IMG/VR virus record: IMGVR_UViG_3300017748_002017
Coordinates: 1-32,714 of that record
Origin: a virus
Strand: one strand, 5' to 3'
DNA length: 32,714 bases
Positions 7,934 through 17,529 of this stretch are shown piece by piece. A program made the position numbers and the translations under genes. How positions within the stretch are numbered: the first letter of the stretch is position 1; each line of letters starts with the position of its first letter. The notes beneath the pieces are model-generated. The model searched no databases and had not been told where the DNA came from. It saw only the letters and a program-made list of their open reading frames with translations.

Positions 7934-9426
7934 TGGCAACAGAAACAGGTTACACTAGAACAGAAACGCTACCAACTAATATGTTGGGACAATTTTATGC
8001 TGGTGTTCCAGGACAAAACGTTCCTGGAATTATGCCTTTGTTGAATCAAGATTTGGTTAATAAAATTATGGGTTTCGGTGTTGAAGGAGCCAACCCATAT
8101 ACATACACAGGTGAACGAATAGCTGGGTTTACCCCAGCACAAGAAGAAGCTTTCCGTCTTACTGCTCAAGGTGTAGGCGGTTATCAACCTTATCTACAAG
8201 GTGCAGAAGATATGATACGTGGTGGTGTAGGAACTGCCAGAGATGCTTTCGGTACTTCTGCAGGTTTGATAGGAGAAGCTATAGGTGCAGGAGAAAGAAG
8301 CACAGCAGAAGGCACAGGACTTTTAAGAAAAGCTCCTAAAGTAGCAGGTGCTGCTACTGGTATGGGGATAGGTCAGTTATTAGGAGCAGGAAGAAACATA
8401 CAAGGTGCACGAGAATTAGCGGAAGGTGCAGGACTTGATTTATCTCCAGCACAAAACATAGTTGGAGGCTCTTTAGGAAACATTGCTGATTCTGCTCTTA
8501 CAGGATATGGGTCTACTAGAATGTTTGATCCTAGAAGTACACAAAGTTTTTATAATCCTTACGAAGAAGACGTAGTACAACAAACATTAAAAGATGTACG
8601 TGAAGGTTTAGCTCAAGGGGATATTGCCAGAAGAGCTAGTGCTATAGGTTCTGGTGCTTTCGGCGGTTCTCGTAGTAGGTTATTAGGAGAAGAAATGACA
8701 GAAGCTGCAGCTAGAGGTGCAGCAGAACAAGTAGGAGCTATTAGAAGTGCAGGTTTTGGTGATGCAGCACGTAGAGCACAATCAGCTTTTGAAACACAAC
8801 AAGCAAGACAGGCAGGTCAAGCCAATCTATTAGGACAACTAGCTGGTCAACAAGCAGGTATAGGAACTCAACTTGGTCAGTTAGGATTGGCTGGACAAAG
8901 AGGACAATTAAGTCAAGCTGGAGCACTAGGACAACTAGCTGGTCAACAAGCAGGTATAGGTACTTCTGTAGCTGGGCTAGGAACTAATTTAGGTAATCTA
9001 CTTGGCAGAACTGCTGGTGGGATAGGAGCATTAGGTGGCAACCTTGCTAATGTTTATGGTCAAGGTGCTAGAGATATTTATTCTGGTGGTGCAGGTCTAG
9101 GACAACTAGGCTTAGGAGCAGGTTCGCAGTTAGCAGGACTAGGTTCACTAGGTAGTAATTTGATGGGTACAGATATTAGCAGACTAGCTGGTATGGGTGG
9201 TATGCAACAAGGATTAGATCAAAGAGGTCTAGACTTAGCCTACGGAAACTTTGTAGGTCAATACAACCTACTTATGCAAACTATCGGTAGTGCTGCAGGA
9301 TTAGCAAGTGGATTAGCTCCGAGCATGGGAGGTACTACAGTACAACAAACTTCAGCAGGAAATAGCACTAATCCATTAATGCAAATGTTAGGTACTGCAG
9401 CCACACTTTACGGAGCAACTAAATAA
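7933..9426 (+). CDS. Gly/Ala/Gln-rich repetitive virion protein
   Basis: The 497-residue protein begins with a Tyr/Pro/Gly-rich segment (residues about 20-60, with PYTYTGERIAGFTPAQEEAF). The long central region (about 80-450) is made of Gly, Ala, Leu, Gln and Arg. It includes imperfect repeats of the type GQLAGQQAGIGT, two of which are encoded by an identical 34-base repeat. Residues about 195-290 (FYNPYEEDVVQQTLKDV...RSAGFGDAARRAQSAF) look like amphipathic helices. Proteins of this type sit beside ejection proteins in marine podoviruses. A structural or ejected role is inferred from composition and from TAATG coupling on both sides. No enzyme motif is seen. Confidence 0.62.
   Translation: MATETGYTRTETLPTNMLGQFYAGVPGQNVPGIMPLLNQDLVNKIMGFGVEGANPYTYTGERIAGFTPAQEEAFRLTAQGVGGYQPYLQGAEDMIRGGVGTARDAFGTSAGLIGEAIGAGERSTAEGTGLLRKAPKVAGAATGMGIGQLLGAGRNIQGARELAEGAGLDLSPAQNIVGGSLGNIADSALTGYGSTRMFDPRSTQSFYNPYEEDVVQQTLKDVREGLAQGDIARRASAIGSGAFGGSRSRLLGEEMTEAAARGAAEQVGAIRSAGFGDAARRAQSAFETQQARQAGQANLLGQLAGQQAGIGTQLGQLGLAGQRGQLSQAGALGQLAGQQAGIGTSVAGLGTNLGNLLGRTAGGIGALGGNLANVYGQGARDIYSGGAGLGQLGLGAGSQLAGLGSLGSNLMGTDISRLAGMGGMQQGLDQRGLDLAYGNFVGQYNLLMQTIGSAAGLASGLAPSMGGTTVQQTSAGNSTNPLMQMLGTAATLYGATK
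8831..8960 (+). repeat. 34-base perfect direct repeat within the coding sequence
   Basis: Bases 8831-8864 and 8927-8960 are identical over 34 bases and lie 96 bases apart, exactly 32 codons, so the same peptide (GQLAGQQAGIG) is encoded twice in frame. This points to internal duplication within the repetitive virion protein rather than a mobile or regulatory repeat. Confidence 0.85.
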
Positions 9427-11924
9427 TGGAGCCTAAATACCCTTTCCGTCCATATGTTGGTCCAGGGGTGACTACTATTACTGGTGATCCTAATAACCCT
9501 TTTGGTGGAACTATTACAGATCAAAACACAAATATGGTCATGCCTGATGAATCACCAGAGCAAACTATAATGAGGTTAGCTCGTAGTGGGTTAGCTGTGG
9601 ATCAAATAGCTCAATTGACTGGGATACCTCAAGATCAAATAGCTATGCAATTATCTGTAATGCAAGGCCAACGACCAAGTACACCTCCTCAACAACCACA
9701 AGGTATAGGAATACAGTCTTTGATGGAAGATAATGAGTCTCAAGAATTAAGCGACTATGTTGAAGACGGTGGTAGTATGTCAGATTTAATTCAATCAACT
9801 ATAGATCCTAATTTAAATCCAGGTGCTTTTCTAACAGAAGGTGCTATAGCTCTTAACCTAGAAGACATGAACTTAGACCTAAGTGATGAAGAAGCAGAAG
9901 CATTAGATGCAGAAAACGACCCAACTAAAAAAGTAATTATGGCATCTGCAGCTGGTGCTGGTGCTAGAGGTGCGGAAGATTCAGAAGCACTTGAAACTTT
10001 TGGAGCAATGGCTGATATTAATACTTCACTTGATCCGCAAGAAAGAATACAAGTGTATAAAGATGCCGCAGCAGAATTTTATAACGTAGACGATATTAAA
10101 AAATTAATAACTAAACCAGACGAAGGCTTACCATTTTTAATAGCAGGTGCTGCACTTATACAATCAGGTGAAAAAGGTGAGAGTTGGGGCACGGCTTTAT
10201 CAACAGCACTTTCTAAATACACTATAAGTAAAAGAAAAGGTGATAAAGATTATGAAAAAACTCTTGATTCTGTAGAAATACAACGACAACAAGGTATAAA
10301 TAATTTTGCTATGCAGTTATACATGTCTGACATTAAAGATCAACGAGCTTTATCAAAAGCCTTAATGACCGCAAAACGTTCGCCGTATAAAGTAGGAGAA
10401 AGTCCTAACCCAGAATACTTAACTGATTCAGAAGTATCTTTTAGAACTCAAAACGGAGAAGCTATTTTGCCTTGGCGAGCTGAAGACGGAGCTACAAAAG
10501 AATACACATTGTTTAAAGATGAAAACTTAGACGGTCAGCCAGATAATAATGCACCTGCAGTAACTAAAATATTAAGTGCAGCTGGTGCTCAAAATGCTCA
10601 ATCAGAAGGGTTCATAGTAAGAGATGGAAACTTAACTAAAAACAAAAAGATGTACATGGTCGACGGTAAATCAAAAATGTTTTCATCAGAAGAACTTGAT
10701 GCATTTTTAACAGAAAACCCAAATGCTAAACCTATGGCTATAGGAACAGCAAGCGTCAAATCTGTTATAGAAAAAGCTACAGGTCAACCTACTTTTGTTT
10801 CTGCTCAAGAACTTATGACTCCTAGAGGTAGAGAACTATATACACCAATTAATGCAAACGAAAACATGGTGGTGTTTGGACCAGACGGTAATCCTGTATT
10901 AGTAAAAGGTGACGGTGGTCTTTTAACAAAAACTCAACAAGGAAAAGAAAAATTAAGAATAACAGGTATGTTACGAGATAATGACATATCTAGAAATAAT
11001 GTTATTAGAACACGTCAAAGTATTTTAGACATATATAACGAAGCAGAAAGAACAGGTGCACCAATAACTTTCGGTACTGCTGGTTCTTTAACTGGTTTAG
11101 GTAAACGAGTAATTGACGAAGTAGATCAAATGAAAAGTATTTTCACTGATCCTAAAGCTGGTTACACTTTATACACAGATACAAACGGTAATGGCGTAAG
11201 AGATCCAGGAGAAGAAGCTCAAAGTTTTGATTCTTATGCAAAGAAATTTGATGAACAAATAACAAACAGCAACTTAGGTAAATTTTTATTGAGCTCAGGT
11301 TTATCTAGAAAAAGAGTCAACAGTTTAGTATTAACACTTGCTCTGCAAAGTGCTGCTACAGATGACCAAAAAAGTCGTGATATATCAGATGCAGATATGC
11401 AAAGATATTTAACTAGAGCTGGTGCATACGCTACTTCTCAAAAAGAATTTTTAACGTTAATAGATGATTTAACTTTATCAGTTATGCAGAAACATGAAGC
11501 TGTTTTAGATGGTGAGCTAAAGTACGCAGCAAAATATCCAGATGCAGACGGACAATATGTTTCTATGATTGATTCATTATTCCCCAATATAGTAGAAGAA
11601 GATAATAATTCAAGACCTTTTAGAGACGCACCATATACAATATCAGAACTTAAAGAACAGTTATCAGGTACTACAGGCGATTATAGAAACAGAAATTATG
11701 TAGACCCACAAGTAGACAGTGGTGCAGAGACCGTGCTCCCTGGAGGAGATGAAGCTTCTGGTGTAGGTAAACAAAGTATTCATGAAATCTATATGTCTTA
11801 TAAAATGGCTGGCGACATAAATCAACAAAACGGATATTTAACACAATTAAGAAAAGAACTTGGTCGAAATTCAGCAGAATATCAAAGTATTAAAAAATAT
11901 ATTGAAAGTCAATTAAATAAATAA
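9426..11924 (+). CDS. Large virion protein, internal/ejection-like
   Basis: The 832-residue protein has no recognisable enzyme domain. The N-terminal 110 residues are Pro/Gly/Gln-rich, with a helix-turn-helix-like stretch near 46-70 (IMRLARSGLAVDQIAQ). A short hydrophobic patch near residues 235-245 (LPFLIAGAALIQSG) is followed by charged helix (SKRKGDKDYEK), a pattern I associate with marine podovirus internal virion proteins. The rest is mixed helical and polar. The C-terminus (about 795-832) looks like a charged helix (YLTQLRKELG...SIKKYIESQL). Coupling to both neighbours by TAATG places it in one translational block with the other large virion proteins. The role is inferred from size, order and composition. 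Confidence 0.62.
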   Translation: MEPKYPFRPYVGPGVTTITGDPNNPFGGTITDQNTNMVMPDESPEQTIMRLARSGLAVDQIAQLTGIPQDQIAMQLSVMQGQRPSTPPQQPQGIGIQSLMEDNESQELSDYVEDGGSMSDLIQSTIDPNLNPGAFLTEGAIALNLEDMNLDLSDEEAEALDAENDPTKKVIMASAAGAGARGAEDSEALETFGAMADINTSLDPQERIQVYKDAAAEFYNVDDIKKLITKPDEGLPFLIAGAALIQSGEKGESWGTALSTALSKYTISKRKGDKDYEKTLDSVEIQRQQGINNFAMQLYMSDIKDQRALSKALMTAKRSPYKVGESPNPEYLTDSEVSFRTQNGEAILPWRAEDGATKEYTLFKDENLDGQPDNNAPAVTKILSAAGAQNAQSEGFIVRDGNLTKNKKMYMVDGKSKMFSSEELDAFLTENPNAKPMAIGTASVKSVIEKATGQPTFVSAQELMTPRGRELYTPINANENMVVFGPDGNPVLVKGDGGLLTKTQQGKEKLRITGMLRDNDISRNNVIRTRQSILDIYNEAERTGAPITFGTAGSLTGLGKRVIDEVDQMKSIFTDPKAGYTLYTDTNGNGVRDPGEEAQSFDSYAKKFDEQITNSNLGKFLLSSGLSRKRVNSLVLTLALQSAATDDQKSRDISDADMQRYLTRAGAYATSQKEFLTLIDDLTLSVMQKHEAVLDGELKYAAKYPDADGQYVSMIDSLFPNIVEEDNNSRPFRDAPYTISELKEQLSGTTGDYRNRNYVDPQVDSGAETVLPGGDEASGVGKQSIHEIYMSYKMAGDINQQNGYLTQLRKELGRNSAEYQSIKKYIESQLNK

Positions 11925-14887
11925 TGGCACAAAACGACGTAATAGACTTAGACAAAATACTAGATGAGTATGAAGCTGGTCTTATGGTTAGACCTGGAGT
12001 TGCTCAAACTCCAGCAGCAAAAGCACTAGACGATCAAAAATTAGCTGAGTTCGGTTATGTAAAACCAGAACCTACTAAAAGTATGAGTCAGTTTGCTCCA
12101 GTAGTAGACTACATGAAGGAAAGAAAAGCAGTTGATGAAGCTACAAAACAAGGAGTATTAGCTGACGATCCATACTTTGTAGAAAACTATATGGATAAAG
12201 TAACTCCTCAAACACGTGCTGAGTACACTGGTGTAGATTTTACAGGTGGTGCTCAAGGTGATGTTATACGTCAAATAGAATTATTACCAGCAGACATAAG
12301 AGTAGATGAAAACTATGTACAGAAAGTTTTACAGAAAAACTATGCTCAAGACTACAATATACCTAGAACATATGATTATGACGTAAGGGTTGAACCTAAT
12401 ACAAAAGAGCTTATTTTTAATGACCCTTTAAATAATAACCAGCCTACCGTAATCAATCCTCCAGGACTCAATAAAGGAGACTTTTTAGCCTTTGTAGAGC
12501 CTGTCGCTGCAGAAATAGCTGCAGGTATAGGCGGTGGTGTACTCGGTGGTTTAGGAACTGGCGGTAACCCTGTGGGTGTTGCTGCTGGTGCAGTAGCTGG
12601 TGAAACTGTAGCAACTTTTGTATGGCGATTAAATAATCTTAACTATTTAAAAGAAGAAGGTTATCTACCACCAGACTACGATATTACAAATAGAGCCATG
12701 AAAGATGCAGGTATGACTGCTTTATTTGGTTTAGGTGGTGTGGCTGCATTCAAGTTAGTTAAACTTGCTGCTGGCATATCAAACGTACCAGAGACTTTAT
12801 TAAAACAAGATGAGTTTTTAAAATCATTTGACACATTAAAAGAAGCAGGTGAAGATACTGCTGCTATGACTGCTCCTCAAGTAATGATTAGAGCAGCAGA
12901 CGAAGGAGTAGAAATAACTTCACCAGCAGAAGGGTTAGAAGCTGGACTGAGACAAGAAGCAGATAGTGCGAGTGAACAAGCACAACCACTAAGAGAAAAA
13001 TATGCAGAACAAGAACGAATGGGTAGGGAGCTTGTGCCACAACCGTTTGAAAGACAAGGTATCACGAGCGAGCTGGTAGAAGAAGAAGCTGGTGCTGGGG
13101 CTAGAGCTTTACGTGGCCAAGAAATAAGAGATATAGCACAAGAAACTATAGAGACTAGTCCTAAGTTTGTACAAGCTGAAAAAGAGCTCGTGGATCTTGG
13201 TGTAGAATCTGATAATTTATTTAGAGGCATAGCTGATGGATCAATAGATCCGTCTGTAGCTGGTTCTCAAATAAGGTCAACGTTTTCCGCAGCAGAAGAT
13301 TCAGCGAGTAAGCTAGTAGACGATGCGTATGAAAACGCTAAACAACTAGCTGACTTTAAACCTAATCAAAAACCTTACGATTACAGTAAACTACTGGCTC
13401 CTACTAAAAGATTTAAAAATATATTAAATCAACAAGCTTTTGCTGACCCACAACAAAAGAAAATAGTAAATGGTATTATAGAAAGTATAGAAAAAGGTGT
13501 CAAAAAATCTGACGCAGTATTTACACAAGACTTATCTAACCTAAGAAGTATTATTAGACAAAACGTTGCTATGGGTAATAATGTAGATGATTTAGTAACG
13601 TTTAGAAAAACTCTAGAAAGCATACGAGCACAAACATTAAAAGACTCTGGCAATAAACAAGCCTATGACGAGTTTATAAAAGCGGAAGGTTTATACAGAC
13701 AAAAGATGGAAGATTTTAATAATGATCAAATAAAACGATTATTAAACCTTCAAACAGTAAGTAATGATTTATATAAACAAGGTGATAAAACTGCTTATAA
13801 TGGTTTCGTAAGTTTCCTTAGAAACAACATAACTCCTCAAGCAGATGGTACTTTTAAAGCACCTAAGTTTGTTGACGATGTATTGTTTGACCCAGAAAAT
13901 ACAGCTGGGTTGTTAGGGCTAAAAGGTGGTCTTCGTAACGCATACATGGATGAAGTAGTAGATACTGTAGGTGGAGTAATGAGACCTAAATCTCCTAGAG
14001 CTCATGAAAACTTTATGGCTAAAAACGATAACATCATTAAGAAGTTTTTCTCAGAAGATGAGATACAAGAGTTCACAAACGCAGAACAGTTTATCAATAC
14101 GTTTAAACAAAGAGAAGTAGCTTTAACTAGAGCAAGAGACGCAATAGCTAAAAATACAAACTTAGCAGATGTTGCTAAAAATTTTAAATCGCCAGAAGAT
14201 TTATTCAATAATACTTGGAGTCCTGGAAAAATTACCGCAACTAAAGAAGTCTTTGATGCTTTAACAAATAACGGTAGTCAAGATTTAGTCAATGCCTATA
14301 AGTCGTATATCTTTAAAGATTTAGCAAATAAAACTCAGAAAAAAGGTGCTCTTAATCAAAATGTTTTTGATGGCGGTAAATTAGAAGAGTATGTAAATTT
14401 AAATAAAGATAATTTAGAAGTTTGGTTCGGTAATAAATTTTCTAGTCAACTTACAGATATAGCTAAAAAGTTAAAAGCTTTTGATGATCCTAGAGTATCT
14501 CGTGTACGAGAAGCAGATAATTTTATGCTAAACTCTTTAAATAGTTTAGCTCGTGCTTATGTAGGTTTATTTACAACTCCAGGTCGTGTGATGACAGCTG
14601 TCAAAAGTATTGTATCTGGTAAAAAAGGCATAAAACAAATAGAACTGCTGAGCAACCCAGACATGATGTATGATGCTATTATGAAAGATAAATGGCAAAA
14701 GAATCCTGTAGTAAAAGGTTTGGTTAGAGAACTAGGTAGAATATACTATAGAGAAGAAATAGCAGAAGAGGAACCAACGTCTGAAGTTACTCCAGAAGAA
14801 ACAGTCAGGTTTGGTCCAGGGTTCCAAAGACCAGAGGGTATGAACACAGGTGGTAGAGTAAAATTAAAATACGGTTACGGAGAATAA
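11924..14887 (+). CDS. Very large virion protein with membrane-active segments, ejection-like
   Basis: At 987 residues this is the largest product here. Residues about 188-235 (VEPVAAEIAAGIGGGVLGG...) and about 262-285 (MTALFGLGGVAAFKLVKLAAG) are long Gly/Ala-rich hydrophobic segments that could cross or disturb a membrane. From about 330 to 900 the protein is predominantly charged and apparently helical, with many Lys, Glu, Asp and Asn. The end carries MNTGGRVKLKYGYGE, a 'GGRVK' tail that I recall on structural proteins of marine phages. Large helical proteins with such segments near the end of a podoviral structural operon are usually ejected with the DNA (compare T7 gp15/gp16, P22 gp16). 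That comparison is by analogy only. TAATG coupling upstream. Confidence 0.6.
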   Translation: MAQNDVIDLDKILDEYEAGLMVRPGVAQTPAAKALDDQKLAEFGYVKPEPTKSMSQFAPVVDYMKERKAVDEATKQGVLADDPYFVENYMDKVTPQTRAEYTGVDFTGGAQGDVIRQIELLPADIRVDENYVQKVLQKNYAQDYNIPRTYDYDVRVEPNTKELIFNDPLNNNQPTVINPPGLNKGDFLAFVEPVAAEIAAGIGGGVLGGLGTGGNPVGVAAGAVAGETVATFVWRLNNLNYLKEEGYLPPDYDITNRAMKDAGMTALFGLGGVAAFKLVKLAAGISNVPETLLKQDEFLKSFDTLKEAGEDTAAMTAPQVMIRAADEGVEITSPAEGLEAGLRQEADSASEQAQPLREKYAEQERMGRELVPQPFERQGITSELVEEEAGAGARALRGQEIRDIAQETIETSPKFVQAEKELVDLGVESDNLFRGIADGSIDPSVAGSQIRSTFSAAEDSASKLVDDAYENAKQLADFKPNQKPYDYSKLLAPTKRFKNILNQQAFADPQQKKIVNGIIESIEKGVKKSDAVFTQDLSNLRSIIRQNVAMGNNVDDLVTFRKTLESIRAQTLKDSGNKQAYDEFIKAEGLYRQKMEDFNNDQIKRLLNLQTVSNDLYKQGDKTAYNGFVSFLRNNITPQADGTFKAPKFVDDVLFDPENTAGLLGLKGGLRNAYMDEVVDTVGGVMRPKSPRAHENFMAKNDNIIKKFFSEDEIQEFTNAEQFINTFKQREVALTRARDAIAKNTNLADVAKNFKSPEDLFNNTWSPGKITATKEVFDALTNNGSQDLVNAYKSYIFKDLANKTQKKGALNQNVFDGGKLEEYVNLNKDNLEVWFGNKFSSQLTDIAKKLKAFDDPRVSRVREADNFMLNSLNSLARAYVGLFTTPGRVMTAVKSIVSGKKGIKQIELLSNPDMMYDAIMKDKWQKNPVVKGLVRELGRIYYREEIAEEEPTSEVTPEETVRFGPGFQRPEGMNTGGRVKLKYGYGE

Positions 14888-14888
14888 C

Positions 14889-15899
14889 ATGGGCTTTTTT
14901 AGAAAACTAGCAAAAAACGTAAAAGATAAAGCAGCACTGCAAGATCAAAGTGTAAGTATAGAAAGACTGCCTACAGAATCAAAAGGGCTTAGGTCTTTAC
15001 TAGGTGGTATGACAAAAAGAAAGAAAAACCCTAACCTAGAAGCTTTCTATAATTCACCGATGTATAAAAATTATCAAGATGAAGGCGGTATAGGAACGAT
15101 GGACATGTATACAGCTAGTGATGGCTCAATATTCGGTTCTGGTTCTGTGGGTAGAATGTATGAAAAATTTTTAGAAGATCAAGCAGCATCAAAAAGTCCG
15201 CCAGCACCCACAGGTATAGAAGCTCTCATTAGACCACAGAGAACAGATCCTAATAATCAACAAGATCTGCAAAGATTAATGGACATGCAACGACAAACTT
15301 TTAGAGGTTTTCTTGCACCACCGCCTGTTGTACAACAACCAACTGCTCCATACATCCCTATTGACGGTGGTGATTTAGGACTACCTATGAATCCAGGAAC
15401 ACCTGCTCCTGGAGGTGTAATTTTTGAAGGCGAGGTAGGCGGTACTCCGATAAACATACAAGAAATAATAGATAATTTACCTAAAGGTGTTGGGGTTGGT
15501 GGCATAGGAAACATACCTATACCAGATATTCCTTATGAAATACCTCAAATAACTGCTCCTGGTGCTCTCCCTATTGATACACCTTTTCAACTACCGCCAG
15601 AATTAGAGCAACAAATCGCTATTCCTCAATTACCTATTGAGTTACCATTTGATTTTAACACTTACGAAAAAGTCCCTGATATAAATCTACAAAATTTTAA
15701 TCCACTCGATAGCGTACCTGCTAATCTACCTTTACAACTACCGCAGATAGAAAATGTTGGGTTACCAGCAATACAACTTCCTTTTGAAATACCTACTCTG
15801 CCTCAAGTTGCTATGATGCCTAGTGTAAGTCCTGTAGCTATGCCTGCTATGAGGATGGCTAGAGTTACCCCTTCAATGAGTGGTCTAAGAGAACGCTAG
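14889..15899 (+). CDS. Proline-rich protein with basic N-terminus, probably virion-associated
   Basis: The first 50 residues of this 336-residue protein are basic (GFFRKLAKNVKDK, GMTKRKKNP). Residues about 105-330 are rich in Pro, Leu, Ile and Gln, with a recurring 'P..LP(F/L)..P' spacing (QLPPELEQQ, QLPIELPFDF, LPLQLPQIE, IQLPFEIPTLP), suggesting extended or polyproline-like structure. I do not recognise a family. It is the last gene of the plus-strand structural block, one base after the preceding stop. Its stop overlaps the 3' end of the opposing helicase gene by four bases. A virion or linker role is inferred from position. Confidence 0.55.
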   Translation: MGFFRKLAKNVKDKAALQDQSVSIERLPTESKGLRSLLGGMTKRKKNPNLEAFYNSPMYKNYQDEGGIGTMDMYTASDGSIFGSGSVGRMYEKFLEDQAASKSPPAPTGIEALIRPQRTDPNNQQDLQRLMDMQRQTFRGFLAPPPVVQQPTAPYIPIDGGDLGLPMNPGTPAPGGVIFEGEVGGTPINIQEIIDNLPKGVGVGGIGNIPIPDIPYEIPQITAPGALPIDTPFQLPPELEQQIAIPQLPIELPFDFNTYEKVPDINLQNFNPLDSVPANLPLQLPQIENVGLPAIQLPFEIPTLPQVAMMPSVSPVAMPAMRMARVTPSMSGLRER

Positions 15900-17338
15900 A
15901 CTAACCAGTCTTTCCATTTTTCTTCACCAAGCACTGTTTGAGCAATGTTTTGTTTTTGACGTAAAGCCTTAACAATTTTTTCATCAACTGTACGCTCACA
16001 AACTATATCTATATATGTAACTTTATTGGTTTGACCTATACGATGAGCACGGTCTTCAGACTGTAGTCGTTTTTCTAGATCATAGTTATTACTGTAATAG
16101 ACAACTGTATTTGCTGCGGTGAGGGTAATACCGTAACCACCTGTCTGTGTATTACCTACAAAAAATCTTAGCGGACTATCAGGGTTTTGAAACTGATTAA
16201 TAACTTCTGCTCTACGCTCTTGATTTACATCTCCGTAATAACTACCCACTGATTCTTCTCCATAGACCTTGGTCAGCTCTGCTTCTATTTTTTGTATGTC
16301 GTGTCTATAGTTTGCCCAGATAATTACTTTACCGTCTGTCTCTTCAAGTATTTCCATAAGCTCAGGTAATCTTTGACTAGGTAGTTCAGTAAGACCTCCA
16401 CCGTCAAGTCCTACAAAACCACAAGAGACTTGATGAAGCCTAATAATTTGTGTTATCAAATGTGTAATAGTTACTGTGCCTTTGCTTAAAGAAGCTTTAG
16501 CTTGCTTTTGTAAATCTTTATAAACACGTTTTTGTTCATCACTCATTTGAATAATTCTTTTGAGATACACTTTATCAGGTAAATCTAAACAGTCCTTTTT
16601 TAGTACTCGACAGCTAAATTTAAGGAGTCCCTCGTTCAGTTCTGTCAAGTTCTTGTAGCCTATCACCTGTTTGAACGTCCTACCGTTCGCTGATTTTTCT
16701 ACTAAATTAGCATATCTGGCTCTAAATGAAAAATAACTACTGAACCCTAATAAACTAGGATCTAAAAAATATGCTTGACTATATAAATCTAATGGACTTT
16801 TAGTAACAGGACTTCCTGTCAATATTCTTTTGTAATATGCATATTTACCTAAACGAACTGCGTTTATAGTTCTTTTTGCTTTATGGTTTTTTATAGTTGT
16901 ACTTTCATCAACTATAAACATAGCTTTCCTTTTGAATAAAAAGTCAGTAACAAACTGAGTGCCTTTTTTAGTACTCAAAGCTTCTATGTTCATTATCAAT
17001 ATATTTAACCTATCTGGTTCTTCTGATAACGTGGCTAATAACTTTTTATTCTTTTGTGTATTAGCGTTAGACCATTTTACTGAATGATAGTTAATCTCAT
17101 CTGGTACGTGGTTCGGTATCTCTTTACTATACCATGTATCGTATACACCTTTTGGTGCTAGTATTAACACACCGTTTATTTTTTCTTGCCTATATAGATG
17201 TACAAAATTATCTATAGCTACTTTTGATTTACCACAACCCATCTCCATAAATAAAGCAAACTCTTCTTTATCGTGTGAAGATTCTAATGCGTCAAGTTGG
17301 TGTTGATATGGTTTAGTTTTAAATAAAAACTCTGTCAT
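15896..17338 (-). CDS. SNF2-like superfamily 2 DNA helicase/ATPase
   Basis: The 480-residue product has the SF2/SNF2 motifs in order: a Q-like start (YQHQLDAL, 11-18), Walker A (MEMGCGKSK, with K37), Walker B variant IVDEST (D144, E145), motif III LTGSP (173-177), a Lys/Leu-rich middle, VIIWANYRHD (motif IV region), GYGITLTAANTVVYYSN (motif V) and QSEDRAHRIGQ (motif VI with Arg fingers). SNF2-type phage proteins move along or remodel DNA during replication, recombination or repair; this one is short and has no accessory domain. It is the only minus-strand gene here, transcribed toward the structural genes. It starts near a short promoter-bearing region shared with the divergent replication operon. 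Confidence 0.88.
   Translation of the reverse strand: MTEFLFKTKPYQHQLDALESSHDKEEFALFMEMGCGKSKVAIDNFVHLYRQEKINGVLILAPKGVYDTWYSKEIPNHVPDEINYHSVKWSNANTQKNKKLLATLSEEPDRLNILIMNIEALSTKKGTQFVTDFLFKRKAMFIVDESTTIKNHKAKRTINAVRLGKYAYYKRILTGSPVTKSPLDLYSQAYFLDPSLLGFSSYFSFRARYANLVEKSANGRTFKQVIGYKNLTELNEGLLKFSCRVLKKDCLDLPDKVYLKRIIQMSDEQKRVYKDLQKQAKASLSKGTVTITHLITQIIRLHQVSCGFVGLDGGGLTELPSQRLPELMEILEETDGKVIIWANYRHDIQKIEAELTKVYGEESVGSYYGDVNQERRAEVINQFQNPDSPLRFFVGNTQTGGYGITLTAANTVVYYSNNYDLEKRLQSEDRAHRIGQTNKVTYIDIVCERTVDEKIVKALRQKQNIAQTVLGEEKWKDWLV
15898..15924 (+). terminator. Weak terminator candidate at the convergent gene ends
   Basis: A perfect 5-base-pair inverted repeat (AGACT / AGTCT, 15898-15902 and 15907-15911, loop AACC) is followed on the plus strand by a T-rich run (TTTCCATTTTTCTT). 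It lies where the structural genes meet the minus-strand helicase. The stem is short, so this is only a candidate for ending plus-strand transcription. Confidence 0.3.
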
Positions 17339-17437
17339 GTTTCTCGTTTCTTATATAGCCTCCCCATAGTATGGTATATATCCTATAAAAAATAAATACA
17401 CGTTTTACCATTATTGCTTAAATACTTTCAATACCCC

Positions 17438-17461
17438 CTCAATAGCTTTCTCAATAGCTTT
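17438..17461. repeat. Tandem 12-base repeat (CTCAATAGCTTT x2)
   Basis: CTCAATAGCTTT occurs twice head to tail without a spacer (17438-17449 and 17450-17461). A related piece (CTTTCAATACC) lies just before it. Two copies are too few to call an iteron array, but the location in the divergent control region makes a protein-binding site plausible. Confidence 0.5.
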
Positions 17462-17529
17462 CAAATCCTCAGGGTTTACAAGCTTTTCCAGAGGTGTCCT
17501 ATTACCTTATTAGCAAATTTAATAATTTT

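Noticed and set aside
12877-13230. 117-codon minus-strand open frame
   Set aside because: Ser/Ala/Leu-biased shadow of the large virion gene with no motif and no upstream signal.
17336-17369. Ten-codon minus-strand mini-frame ending in ATGA overlap with the helicase start
   Set aside because: It has no ribosome site of its own and is short enough to arise by chance; a leader-peptide role cannot be supported.
17438-17461. Possible CRISPR array
   Set aside because: Only two adjacent 12-base units without spacers; the Cas4-like nuclease has no other cas genes near it.
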